Positions 47,100 to 59,445 of a DNA stretch of 64,000 bases are shown here, in pieces (position 1 is the stretch's first letter; the number at the start of each line of letters is the position of its first letter). The stretch is taken from positions 40,396,501-40,460,500 of the forward strand of contig CM075344.1 in NCBI GenBank assembly GCA_037693485.1, written 5' to 3'. Source of the DNA: Kitagawia praeruptora (lineage: Eukaryota > Streptophyta > Magnoliopsida > Apiales > Apiaceae). A model generated the notes under the pieces. The model worked only from the letters and a program-made list of their open reading frames with translations. It did not search any database and was not told the origin of the DNA. Made by a program: the position numbers and the translations under genes.

Positions 47100-48012
47100 C
47101 AAAGAAATAATGCCCAAACTACACCACTTTTCTATGGAAGGTGCCCGAAATGGCGAAATACCCGTTTTCAATATGTTCCGCCCTTTTTGACCATTGAGTA
47201 TGCATGTTTTTGCTGCGTATACTGGGATACATATTTCCAAGTTGCGTATCCGTTGTCACGCATATGCCAGATGCGTATTGACGTCAGATGATGTCATTAC
47301 TTCACAAACGCAGTCGGAGCTCAGACGAACACAAAATCGTCACAAAATTGTCTCCTCCCGTTCGTCAAATTTCGGCAACCTTCATTGTCTCCTCCCGTTC
47401 GTCAAATTTCGGCAACCTTCACAACATCTGAGGATATAAAAATGATGCCCATGCATGCATCTACATCATTTCATATTCCGTTGTTGAGTTCTTGCCCCAC
47501 AGGGTCGTGCACGAACAGATCTGGTAACTCGATCGGAAAATGAGCTCAATTTGGGGATTTTAAATCCGGCGAAACAAACGGTAAACTAAGATTATAGGAT
47601 TGTAGAAGAGAACAATACGATCATTTTGGTATATAGTATGTGACTGCTCGATGCGTAAAAAAAGTGCACGAAGTGATTGAAAAAAACGAAGAAAAAACGT
47701 CCGTCGGCGGGGGAAAGAAGACGATGAACAGTGCACATATACGCATGTGTATCATGCGTATCTCTAAACACGCAATCCGAAAAATGCGTATTCATGGTTA
47801 CTGTTCATAGCTTAGAATTCGAATTTTGAATTCTGAATTTTGCAAAGTGTACGCATTGTGTAGATGCGTGGCCATTGACTACGCAATTTCAACATGCGTA
47901 TACCCTACACGCATGTGTGTAATGCGTGGTCTATAGGTAAAAATGGCGGACCTTTCCGCCGGTGGGTATTTTGGTTATGTAGAATTAAATAGTGGGTATT
48001 TTGGTTTTTCAC
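47100..48012. mobile_element. Non-autonomous element with ACGCAT/ATGCGT word arrays
   Basis: About 14 TACGCAT/ATGCGTA-type words in both orientations lie in two clusters, 47213-47282 and 47741-47930. The ends carry inverted GAAATACCC and GGCGGAAAGGTCCGCC-type segments. A TAATTCA repeat flanks it (about 47093 and 48013). A 41-bp direct duplication sits at 47345-47420. No ORF is convincing. Superfamily unknown, Mutator-like at a guess. Confidence 0.6.
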
Positions 48013-48130
48013 CCTAATTCATACACCTGTTTTCAATCACTTTTTTACGAAATTTTGAAAATATCAATTAATTTTTAGTACCTAACAGTAAAAATTTATT
48101 AACCGCGTGAAGCGCGGCTAAATTACCTAG

Positions 48131-49394
48131 TATATATTATAATGCCTGGAGATCGAAAATGCACCAGAACAGTTCAAGGTATTTTTCTTGAATTTTCGTT
48201 TTTTTGATTTTTTTTTATTAAAATTCTTTTCTTGCATTAAATATCTATTAATGACATTTTAATTAATCATTAATTACACCTATTAAACATATATTAAATT
48301 TACTCTATTTAATTTGTTTAAAAATGAGCAAACTTTAGTTGAACATTGTAGTTATTTTTTCAATATTAAATATTAATTATATATATCTATGTTTATTTTT
48401 AGTTAAAATGACGAATAACAATTGTTTAAATTGCGTTATTTTTTATTCTCTATTCAATATCACTATAATTTCTTTTCGGATGATTATAGGGTACACGACC
48501 TTAACTTTTCAAGCAATTTTTATTATCAATAATTGTGAAAATCGTAATAAATTATGGAAGTATAAGATAATTATTTAATATCTGGAATTGTATGCAAACA
48601 GTACAGATAGATTTTCAATTTTGCACATGGATAAATAATACACGAGTTATGATCAAATCGATTAAATTTAACAAATCCAGTCATTTATCAGAAGATAAAA
48701 TTGATAAAAAAGCTATACATCCATTGTTTCGTTATATTGTGTTGAAAATAATTTTTTATTGTAATTAAACAAATTCTTATATTATTATTGAATATGTATA
48801 TTATTAGAGGGTTGTCTGTTTTAAGAAACATTATTAACCAACTTCTCAAATAATCTTTATTATCATTGATTGTGGAATCGTAGTAAATTATGGAAGTACA
48901 TGGATCTTTACTTAATATCTGAAATTTGTAAACAAATTATGCGCATACACACATGAGCTATGACCAAACTAATTAAATTGAACAAACTCAACCATTTTAT
49001 CGGAAGATTAAACTGTTAAAAAAATTATATGCCCATTATTTCATTATATTGTGTCAAAATAAATTAATATTCAAATTAAATAAATTCTTAAATTATTATT
49101 GAACATGTATATTATGAGAGGGGTGTCGATTTTAAAAAACGTTATTAAGTTGTATTCAATATTTGTAACTTTTGATTTTAAATATTACGTTCATATTGTA
49201 ATTTTTATTTTTATATGTTTGTGATGTTTTTAAGATTATCAAAATTTTAGATATATATAATGAAAATATTTTTCCAATTAATAATTCATGTAAATTATTT
49301 TTAAATTATTTTTTAATAGAAAATTCATAAGAGACCAATCAATTTTTAAGAATAATAGAAATTAATTTATCTATTATAGTACTTTTATATAAAA
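48131..49394 (+). mobile_element. Helitron array, copy 5 (3' end lost)
   Basis: Starts right after CTAG with TATATATTATAATGCCTGGA. The body is diverged and partly duplicated near 48830-49130. It runs into copy 6 without a CTAG terminus. Confidence 0.5.
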
Positions 49395-50968
49395 ATTTAT
49401 TATAATAGCAGGAAACTAGAGAGACTTGCACTCAGAAGCTTCAAAAAATTTTTCTTGAATTTTCACATTTTTATTTTTTATTAAAATAATTTTCTTGCAT
49501 TTAATTAATAATTAATTATACCTATTAAATATATATTAAATACACTTTATTTCATATTTAATATAAATGTGTAACAATTTTATTAGAACAATATTATTAT
49601 TATTATTTTGTTATAAAATATTAATGATTTATATAAAAATACCATTATTTTAAGGTAAAACAATAAAATAAAATAATTTTTATCGTCATTTCTAATCCTT
49701 ATTCAAAATCATTGCAAAACTTTTGGCAATAATTAATAGACGATTTTAATTTTTCGATAAATTCGTAATCATTGATCGTGAGAATCATGATAAGATACAT
49801 AAGTATATATATTTTTCGATTAACATCCACAATTTAAATAAAAGTAATATCGTAGAATTTACATTTATACGTGAACAAATTATACACGGGGTGTGACCAA
49901 CTCGATTAAATTGAATCAAGTGGACCATTTTTTTCGTCAATTAAATCAATAAAAAAATTACCCATTCGTTGTTTGATTATTTTGTGTTGGAAAAATTAAT
50001 ATTCTAATTAAACACATTCTTGTACTATTACTAATCAATTAATCATGCATGTATGTTATGAGATGGGAGACGGTGTTTAAAATCGTTAATTAGTTATATT
50101 TAATAGTTACAAATTTTTATTATAGGAATTATGTTGACATTGTAGTTTGGTATGGAAAAAAGTAAAAGGTGTTTAAGGAGTTGATTTTTGATATTTTAAA
50201 CAAATTCTCACTTTTTGAGCATTAAGTAAGGGTGTTATAAAACGAGCATCGGCTTTAAAAACAATTACATGTACAAATTTATTATAAAATTTAAGAAAAG
50301 AATATTAGAATATGTGAGTATCACTTTGATGTGTCCATGAATTTAATTTTAATGTTACAAACAAAAAAGTTCTTATAAAATGCTCTGAAAAATTAATTAA
50401 ATGTAGAGATTCGGGTGTCGGATCACTCCAAAAAAACATGAAGCATGACTTACAATATGCATTTAAATTCTGTTTTTTTCGTCATAAAACCAAATATATC
50501 GACAAGTAAAATCAATCACACCTCTCATCACATTTACATTCTAATTCTTTTCATCATACAATCAATTTTACTAACAAATAATTTAATAACAAATTAAGCA
50601 ATCACGTCTTTTATGATGTCATCGACAACAGAAAAGATTCACAAATGTTATTTTTACTTATTCAATGTCAAACTTTGCAAATGTTTGTCAATATTGGATT
50701 TGAAAAGCATTTTTTATGCGACAAAATAGGTTCGTCAATATCTTCAAAATTATTATTATTAATATTCAAGAATTTAATTGAAACATGTTTTTTTTTTCAC
50801 CTAATTCTTTTCTCTTTAATTTTTAAACATTCAAATTTAATTACATTTCACATAATTTTTAATTTATCATATTAATTTTCAAATAATAAAATTTAACAAA
50901 CAATAATGTTATGTGTATAATTTTTAAAAATATTTTCGTGCCGCGCATAGCGCGGCTTTGTTACCTAG
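49395..50968 (+). mobile_element. Helitron array, copy 6 (diverged)
   Basis: Head TTATAATAGCAGGAAACTAG is a diverged form of the shared start. It ends CTAG at 50965-50968 before T, after the stem CCGCGCATAGCGCGG. The right half shows no similarity I could follow to the others. Confidence 0.55.
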
Positions 50969-51512
50969 TTATACTAGTGGATGCTGGTTCGTTACACTCC
51001 GAGCAATAAATTTGTTTGGACTGCTCAAATAGTAGACAAATACTCTTAACAAAAAAATATCGAAAGTGTTTTTTTACCTTTTTGATCTCGATGTCGTATG
51101 TGTTTGGATTACCATTTTCCCTTTTTCTTATAAGACGAGCTAGAAAAAGCTCATCCATGGAGAACCAACCATTGTCCTGCATTGATTTGGCGCTTGAGCT
51201 TTGTCTTATATATGGTCTAAAAGAAGAGATTTTAATAGGATAGCAGTTATGGAAGGGAGTGCATGAATGGGAGATTCTTTAGGGAACGTAGAGGTCGGTA
51301 GATCGAGCAGTTACAGGATAGTGGTGCAAGTGGGAAGACGAGTATGGAGACAAAGGGAAGGGATCGATCATACATAAATTTTGAATCTCCTCGACCATAT
51401 AAAAATAACTGATAAGGTGAAATGATTGAAGGAGGCAGAAAATTATTTTTTTTTTCTAATAAAACTTTTTTTTTCTAATAAAACTTAATTGCAAATTTAA
51501 ACATTTACGTTA
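50969..51512. other. Intergenic DNA
   Basis: No gene or repeat identified; a short ORF at 51016 has no recognisable features. Confidence 0.45.
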
Positions 51513-51963
51513 CTAGACGATAATTCGTGCTAAGTACAGAAAAATAATTTAAATTGAACATTCATGTATTATTTTAATTGATCCTAAAAAATTACGTTAT
51601 TTATTTAATTCAGTGAATTATAAAAGAATTGTATTTCAACAATATTCGAATATCTGAATTTAGGGGTAAAATCAATGTAAAGTTGAAATCAAAAATTTCA
51701 TTAATTAATAAAAATTATTTAACTTATTATTTATTTAAAATTATTTTAAAAAACTAAGAAACGAAAACATACATGATTCTCATAAATACGCTATTTTTAT
51801 AACTTAATGGGATTATTTACAGAAATGTAATTATTATAGTATTCCATCACTTTTATTATTTATTTAAAAAATAATATAAAAAGTTTTATGAGAAATAGGA
51901 ATACAGGGAGAAACCAAAATAATAAAATTTTTAAAAAGGAATTTCTCTTATTAAGGTTATAGA
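51513..51963 (-). mobile_element. Small non-autonomous Helitron, 451 bp
   Basis: On the minus strand it starts TCTATAACCTTAATAAGAG after A and ends CTAG before T, with a decayed stem GCACGAATTATCGTC upstream. Confidence 0.6.
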
Positions 51964-52120
51964 TGTTTCTGAAACTTTTTTCGAAAGCAAAAAATATAAT
52001 GTGAAGATTTAATTTCTTCAACTTATTCCCAAAAAAAAAAAATTAAAAAGAAAGGATCTCTAAATATTTGGAAAATGAATCTCTTCTCTTTCTATATATA
52101 ATAAAGCAACACATAGATAA

Positions 52121-52663
52121 TTTAAGGATATTGAGCCAATTAACCCCTGTGAAATGTGAAATTACAGTTATACCCTTACAAGTTATAAATTTACATGAAA
52201 TGCCACTTTCTTATTTAAATGGAAAAAAAGAGTTTGTTTTTGTGATTAATCGAACCTGGAAGCTCCTCTACACAAGTTACCCTACTAACCATTGTGCTAC
52301 ATTGACTTTATTGTTTTGAGTTAAAAAACCATTTACATAAACCCGACCTCTCCATTATCTTATTTTTACTATTATTTTAATTTTTGAGTAATTTAGGGAT
52401 ATTGAGCCAATTAACCCCCTGTGAAATTACAGTTATACACTTACAAGGCATAAAATTACATGAAATGTCACTCTCTTATTTTAATGGAAAAAAAGAGTTT
52501 GTTTTTGTGGTGAATCGAACCTGGAACCTCCTCTAAACAAGTTATCCTACTACCCATTGTGCTACATGGACTTTATTGTTTTGAGTTAAAAAAACCATTT
52601 ACATAAACCCGACCTCTCCATTATCTTATTTTTACTATTATTTTAATTTTTGAGTAAAAATAA
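52121..52663 (+). repeat. Two 271-bp tandem copies
   Basis: Both copies start near GGATATTGAGCCAATTAACC (52126 and 52397) and end with TTTTTGAGTAA. Each contains one minus-strand tRNA-like module. Confidence 0.85.
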
Positions 52664-54730
52664 TGGTAATTCGCATTATTTTAAAAATATAATATTTTAG
52701 GTTTCAAAATATGGTACACGGGCATTTTGAGCCAATAAACCCCCTTGTGAAATTACGAGTTTGCCCTTATATATTACAAAATTACATTGATTTCCTAATC
52801 CTTTATTTATTTGAAGAGAAAAAATAAGTTATTTTGTGTTTGTGGGGAATTGAACCCACAACATCCTCCATATATTTTTTCCTCCAAATCATTATGCTAC
52901 ATTATGTTTTTTGGTGTATAGAGTTAAAACTCTTTTTACATAAGTTCGATCTCTATATTATCCTGTTTTTATTATTATGCTACATTATGTTTTTTGGTGT
53001 ATAGAGTTAAAACTCTTTTTACATAAGTTCGATCTCTATATTATCCTATTTTTACTATTATTTTAATTTATGAGTAAAAATAGTAATGACAAATATTAGT
53101 TTCAAAATTTGAAAATTTACTTTTCAAAATATGTTACGTAATTATATACACTAATTTCAAAATTTTATTCCACGCTCTTATTTTAAATGAGTTAGTTTAT
53201 TTTTGTTGTGAATTGAATCATTAACCTCGTCCAAACAATTCATCCTTCCGATCATTGTACTACATATATTTTTGGTGATCATTGTACTACATATATTTTT
53301 CGTTTTTAGTTAAATTTGTTTAGATAAATTCGGCCTCATATTTATTCTAATTTTAGCTAGTGCTACTTTAATTTTTGAGCAAAAGATAATGGTGTTTCAC
53401 ATTACTTTTAAAATATTGTATTTTAGTTTACAAAACATGGTACGTGATTGTATATACGACTAATTTAAAATTTTGATAATAATATCACGCAATGTAAATT
53501 GGTTTATTTTTACTACATATATTTTTGGTTTTTAGTTAAATTTGTTTAGATAAATTCGACCTCATATTTATTCTATTTTTAGTGTTACTTTAATTTTTGA
53601 GCAAAAGATAATGGTGATTCACATTGCTTTTAAAATATTATATTTTAGTTTACAAAACATGATACGTGATTATATATACAACTAATTTAAAATTTTGATA
53701 ATAATATCACGCAATGTAAATTGGTTTATTTTCAATTAATTAAACATTTCTTACATATAATATTAACTATAATATATATTTAAGGTTGTGCTTTTATTGA
53801 CTTGATTCGGTGAAAAACAAGTTTCATTTTCTACCATCTTTATATCATCATGATTCATTCTTCTGCTCTAACGAGCCTCAACTCCTGGAACCATTCATAT
53901 TTAGATTGTATGAATATTGTTGCTTTCTGTTTAGAAATTGTTTATGAGAGTTTGCCAAAACTGAAATGGTGCAGCATGGTTTTGTTTGATCTCGATCAGT
54001 TAAAGTTAAGAAAATTTAAAATCATGTAGTAGGACAGCTGTAACAAAAATTGTACAATATGTCACTACTTTGCAAAGATGACTAGCTAGTGAAAAGCACA
54101 GATATGTTATAGGGTAAGAAAGAAAGAGTGAGAGAGAGATGGAAAAAAATGATGTTGATCATCACCGAGATGTATGAGATCAAAGAAAAAGAAGAACATA
54201 TGTGAAACCTAAAATATAATAATTTTAAAATAAATATTATATTTTAGGTTTCACAATATGGTACACATAGGGGCATTTTGAGCGAATAAACCCCTGTGAA
54301 ATTATGAATTTGCCCTTATATATATATTACAAAATTACATTGATTTGTCACTCCCTTATTTGAAGAGAAAAAAATAAGTTATTTTGTGTTTGTGGGGAAT
54401 TGAACCCACAACCTCCTCCATATATTTCTTCCTCCAAATCATTATGCTACATTATGTTTTTTGGTGAATAGAGTTAAAACTCTTTTTACATAAGTTCGAT
54501 CTATATTATCTTGTTTTTACTATTATTTTAATTTATGAGTAAAAATAGTAATGACAAATATTAGTTTCAAAATTTGAAATTTTACTTTTCAAAATATGGT
54601 ACGTAATTATATACACTAATTTCAAAATTTTATTCCACGCTCTTATTTTAAATGAGTTAGTTTTTTTTTTTTGTGAATTGAATCATTAACCTCTTCCAAA
54701 CAATTCATCCTTCTGATCATTGTACTACAT
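52243..54730 (-). repeat. Six dispersed tRNA-like (SINE-head) modules
   Basis: Positions 52243-52305, 52505-52570, 52842-52903, 53206-53264, 54392-54453 and 54673-54730. On the minus strand each reads an A-box-like TAGCACAATGG or a variant, then about 40 bases later a B-box-like GGTTCGATT/GGTTCAATTCC. They are not intact tRNA genes: no acceptor stem pairs. Confidence 0.6.
53285..53740 (+). repeat. Two copies of a ~222-bp repeat
   Basis: The unit runs from TACTACATATATTTTTGG to AATGTAAATTGG. The same unit recurs at 54722-55390. Confidence 0.8.
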
Positions 54731-55390
54731 ATATTTTTGGTTTTTAGTTAAATTTGTTTAGATAAATTCGACCTCATATTTATTCTATTTTTAGTGCTAC
54801 TTTAATTTTTGAGCAAAAGATAATGGTGATTCACATTACTTTTAAAATATTGTATTTTAGTTTACAAAACATGGTACGTGATTATATATACAACTAATTT
54901 AAAATTTTGATAATAATATCATGCAATGTAAATTGGTTTATTTTTACTACATATATTTTTGGTTTTGAGTTAAATTTGTTTAGATAAATTCGACCTCATA
55001 TTTATTCTATTTTTAGTGCTACTTTAATTTTTGAGCAAAAGATAATGGTGATTCACATTACTTTTAAAATATTGTATTTTAGTTTACAAAACATGGTACG
55101 TGATTATATATACAACTAATTTAAAATTTTGATAATAATATCACGCAATGTAAATTGGTTTATTTTTACTACATATATTTTTGGTTTTTAGTTAAATTTG
55201 TTTAGATAAATTCGACCTCATATTTATTCTATTTTTAATGCTACTATAAGTTTTGAGCAAAAGATAATGGTGATTCACATTACTTTTAAAATATTGTATT
55301 TTAGTTTACAAAACATGGTATGTGATTATATATACAACTAATTTAAAATTTTGATAATAATATCACGCATTGTAAATTGGTTTATTTTCA
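54722..55390 (+). repeat. Three copies of the ~222-bp repeat
   Basis: Units start near 54724, 54945 and 55167 and are very similar. The whole block 54245-55390 is a second copy of 52700-53740 with one extra repeat unit. Confidence 0.82.
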
Positions 55391-56390
55391 ATTAATTAAA
55401 CATTTCTTACATATAATATTAACTATAATATATTTTATATTTTTACATAACAATATATTATTAAAAGATGAGATCCTTAAAAATGACAGATAGTACAAAA
55501 GTTAAAAAAATGAACCTTGTAGATAAGTTGAGAAAGATAAACTTACTTGCAAAAAGATCATATAATATATTATAATACAAAATATAGGAATCAGTTCATA
55601 TAATATGTACATCGATTAAAAGTCGTATAATACACATATAGAAATTTTGGTTAGAAAGAATATTAAAAAATTCAAAATAAATTGTAAAAATGATTAAAAA
55701 TACAGTCAAGTTAACAAATATCTTAGAAAATAGTATAATGTATAGCATGCACAAACACAAAATATTATGATCGATCAATCACATTATATACTATAAGGTA
55801 GTTAAAATTATTTACCTAACAAGATAAGAATTTTAAATTATGCAATTAGTTTTTTATATACTGATTGGACAACATCTTTATTGTGAAACATTACGTGGGT
55901 AAATAACAGGTTTCTTGAGGTGTCAAAATTTTATGATTGTATTCTTAAATATAATTTTAAGGAGAAAGACATCAAAAGAACTTTATTTCTCTCTCTTATG
56001 TATTGACTAAATTCTTTATGAAAGAATGGCAAAAAAATTGAGGATAAAATATTAAAAATATCACTCCAAAAATTGATTTATAGTGACGAAAAACACTAAG
56101 GAGAATTAAACCGAAACCCCCCCTTATTATTTAAATTTTATGTTCTCTTACCCAAATTTATTATAATAACAAATTACTTGATGTTTTCTACTTGTGACAA
56201 AAATTTATACAAATTGGTGTAATTGTGTTATACTATATCCAACACATTTATATGCCACGAATTATTTTATTTTGAGTGCCTATCTGAATAATTAAATCAA
56301 ATTTTCTGTAAAACAAAATTGGGACATTATAACAAACATGTTTTAACGGAAACTATACAATCATGTCAATATATATTCTTTAAAGAGCTT

Positions 56391-56768
56391 TGGCCAAGAA
56401 TACCCCAAAAAGCTATATCACATAACAAGAACACCCCAAATCATTGATGATGGCCATAAATACCCGTCTATTACGCATTTCATATGAAAGTAATAGGGTT
56501 ACGCATTTGATATTGGGGTAACTAGTGCAGATTTTTCATCTATTACGCATTTGGAGAATGGGTAATAAGGGTTACCCATTTTCCAAATGCGTAATAGGCT
56601 TCCCTGACAGATCTATTACCCTCTTCCAAATGCGTAATATGTATAAAATCGATTACCCTTCTCCCAAATGCGTAATAGAGGGGTATTTATGGCCACCATC
56701 CGTAATTTGTGTTATTCTTGTCAGTTTTATTAAAAAATGGGGGTATTTATGTCATTTTTTCTTTTTTA
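56391..56768. mobile_element. ACGCAT-word element with symmetric arrays, about 380 bp
   Basis: Ends carry inverted AATACCCC and AACAAGAACA/AACAAGAATAACA segments, then GATGGCCATAAATACCC at the left matched by its inverse at the right. Between them, three ACGCATTT words (56466, 56492, 56541) are followed by three AAATGCGT words (56586, 56629, 56676). The central 60 bp fold on themselves. Target duplication not resolved. Confidence 0.6.
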
Positions 56769-56840
56769 AATCGTAAAAATAAACAAGTTTACATCAACTT
56801 CTAGAAGATGACCCGTACCTCGCACGGGTTATTATGCTAG

Positions 56841-57582
56841 TTTTTATATTATTGTCCAAAATCTTCTTCCAACTTTTAGAAAGATTTGGATGAAAAAAAG
56901 AATAACTCATTTTCTATCCCTTCTGCTGGGATAAAACAAAAGAGCATCCGCGAGATAAAACCAAAGGATGATAAATTAATCAAGTGCAGTTTCCGCGATC
57001 GTTATTCACTTGTCAACTGCATAACAAATGTCTAACTTTTGCAAATTACCAACAAAGAAAAAATGTTTAACTCTGCAGTTTCGCTGCTTCATTCTCGAGT
57101 CGTATAATACACCAAAAGAAAGCAGAGCGAAGTACACATTAAATGGCCGGAAAAATCCAGTTGGGTCCAAAAATGTGTGCATAAAACGGTGACGAATGTC
57201 CGGTCAGTACGGATACAAGAAGTTAGGATCACTGGGTTATGATGATGAATCAATGGCTAAGTTAGGTTGCAAGTTATAAAACCACAAGGGACCACAGGTA
57301 TTGAACAGGATTAAATTTAAACATGGACGATAGATCTTATGTATATCTTAGCCATCACTTTGTACATCTGTAGTACAGTTTGCAGTAAGATAAATATAAT
57401 ACATACACCAGTATTGAATTAAAAGCTAGTGGGCATGGACCATTTTACTGATAGAGACATTGCCAATTTAGTAGATTCCATCCAAAATAATTTTGCAGTC
57501 TCGAAATCTAGCTTAGCTATATCCTCCATATCCGTACGATCTCTAATGTAATTCATTCAGTTAAAACACACATTGACATATA
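56841..57582. other. Intergenic DNA
   Basis: No gene, RNA or repeat recognised. Confidence 0.5.
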
Positions 57583-58470
57583 CTAGATGAGAGCACGGGC
57601 TCGGGGATTTATATTAATTAATTACTAATTTTTTATTTAATTTAATATTTATAAAAATATATTATAAAATTATAAAAATAACTGTGTTATTTGCATAAAA
57701 AATTTATACGATTAACAAACTATAAACTTAGATTGTTTAAAAGAAGTAAGTGCATGGAAACACGTTTCAGTTGTTTTCATTGAAAAATATTTAAGATAAT
57801 TGATCGTAATCTTTTTTTATTCTAAAGTTATAATAAAAAAATTATGATTAACAAACTATAAACTTGGATTGTTTAATAGAAGTGCATGGAAACACGTTTC
57901 AGTTGTTTTCATTGAAAAATATTTAAGATAATTGATCGTATTCTTTTTTATTCTAAAGTTATAATAAAAAATTGCTAATACAATATAAGAATTATAATAA
58001 TAATAAGATTTCAATTTTATTATGTTTTTTTAAATAACATATAATCGTAGGGAAAATTGTTCTAGAGTATTGTATAGAAACATGTTCTAGTTGTTCTCCT
58101 TGAAAAATCTTTCGGAGAATTGATCATATTATTTTTTTTATTCTAAATCATGATAAAAAAAATTGTATTATAATTATAATAGGATTTCAATTTTATTATT
58201 TTTTTAAAAAAATAACATAGAATGTAAGGAAATATGATTCTAGGGGTGAAACTAATTTTTTATTTAAAGTTGTAATAAAAGAATTATAATTATAATAGGA
58301 TTTCTATTTTATTAAAAAAACAACATAGAAACAGAATTATAGTAGAAATAGGAGTGTAGAGGTGAAACCAAAATATAGTGCGAACAAAAAAGGAGTGAAA
58401 CCAAAATATAGTGTGAACTAAAAAGTGATACCGTTAAAAGGGTGTTTCGCTTATTAATAAAGGTTATAGA
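57583..58470 (-). mobile_element. Non-autonomous Helitron, 888 bp
   Basis: On the minus strand it starts TCTATAACCTTTATTAATAA after A and ends CTAG before T. The stem GAGCCCGTGCTC lies about six bases before the end. A ~126-bp internal segment (AAACACGTTTCAGTTG) is tandemly duplicated at 57712-57960, with a more diverged third copy. Confidence 0.75.
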
Positions 58471-58870
58471 TGATACATGTATGAATATTTATAACAAGTA
58501 ACTAATTGTGTACCTCTTCCGTTCCACTATAATAGTCTCTTTTGATACATGTCTTGATACAAGACATGTGTAGATGCGAAAGCTATTACGACTTCATCAT
58601 AAGATAAATGTATCTACAATCCATTATCATCTTCCGCTGCAAACCATTTTACAAAGCACCATTTAAAGTTTAAGCACAAGTAACAGAAATCATAAGATTG
58701 CTTATGAACAAACCCATGTATCATATATTTATAAAGCATTTTTACTATGTCAGTTGCTTCAATTCGCCTTGCATTTTCATCTTCTCGCGTTAAATTACGT
58801 ACTGCTAATGAGATTGTAGCCTAGTGACGAAAACTGAGATCATGTGATTCAATCCGTCCTCCTCGCCAGC
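58471..58870. other. Intergenic DNA
   Basis: Nothing recognised. Confidence 0.45.
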
Positions 58871-58965
58871 AAAGGATTGGTGTAGTGGTTGAGGTCTTGG
58901 TTTTTCTAAAAGAACTCAAGAGTTCGACTCGTGACGTGTGCCTATGTTCAACTATCAAAAAAAAA
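58871..58965 (+). mobile_element. tRNA-derived SINE with A tail
   Basis: A box TGGTGTAGTGG (58879), B box GAGTTCGACTC (58919-58929), and a short tail ending in nine A at 58957-58965. Length about 95 bp; target duplication not clear. Confidence 0.65.
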
Positions 58966-59445
58966 GTTACGTACTAAAATGTATCTTCTAGTTGTCACAT
59001 GCTGAGTGCAAGCACACCGTACATTATTAATCATGAAATCTGGCGTTGAATTATTTTCTTTAACATTCTGATACAATTCTTGCACAACATGTAAGTTATC
59101 GAAATAAGCGCTAAGAGAGACATGCAACCGTAAACAAGAAGATTTGTGCTGAAGGGAGTTAAAACTCCCAAGATCCTTAATTTTAGCTCTCTTACACAGG
59201 GTAGAACCAAACACCACTGTGAAGAAAAAATTGAACTTTTGAGATATACAAATCTGAACCCCCATGGGATTTTCAGTTAGTTTAACAACTATAACAAATT
59301 ATCCCAAAAGTAAAAAAAGAAGACTACAAGAGAAATGAAAAGCCACAGAAGCAATGAAGCAGCTTCATGATCGTTAATTTTCGGTTGGAGGAGCTTAAAT
59401 TTATGTAACAAAATCAAATAACTTGATCGATCGTCCTCTCAAGTC
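58966..59445 (-). other. SAUR 3' flank
   Basis: Contains the SAUR 3' untranslated region next to 59445. The minus-strand ORF at 59265-58948 has no family features and is not supported. Confidence 0.45.

Larger units (their letters stand above)
46012..48130 (+). mobile_element. Helitron array, copy 4 (2.1 kb with two inserts)
   Basis: Begins directly after the CTAG of copy 3 with TATATTATAATGTCAGGAG. It ends CTAG at 48127-48130 after the stem CCGCGTGAAGCGCGG. A Mutator-like MITE (46626) and an ACGCAT-rich element (47100) are inserted; without them it matches copy 3. Confidence 0.65.
52080..56840 (+). mobile_element. Non-autonomous Helitron, 4.8 kb, repeat-filled
   Basis: Starts TCTCTTCTCTTTCTATATAT after A52079. 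It ends CTAG at 56837-56840 before T, preceded by the strong stem ACCCGTACCTCGCACGGGT. It contains two 271-bp tandem copies, tRNA-like modules, 222-bp repeats, a duplicated 1-kb block and a nested ACGCAT element. No transposase is present. Confidence 0.62.

Noticed and set aside
42822..50968. Tandem satellite array
   Set aside because: Unit lengths vary and the ends show Helitron stems plus CTAG, which fits mobile elements better than a satellite.
52243..54730. Functional tRNA genes
   Set aside because: A- and B-box-like words are present but acceptor and other stems do not pair, and the modules are parts of repeats.
53285..55390. CRISPR-like array
   Set aside because: The units are 222-bp tandem repeats without short repeat/spacer alternation, in a plant genome.
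58948..59265. 105-codon minus-strand ORF downstream of SAUR
   Set aside because: No recognisable domain; overlaps a SINE tail and likely 3' flanking sequence.
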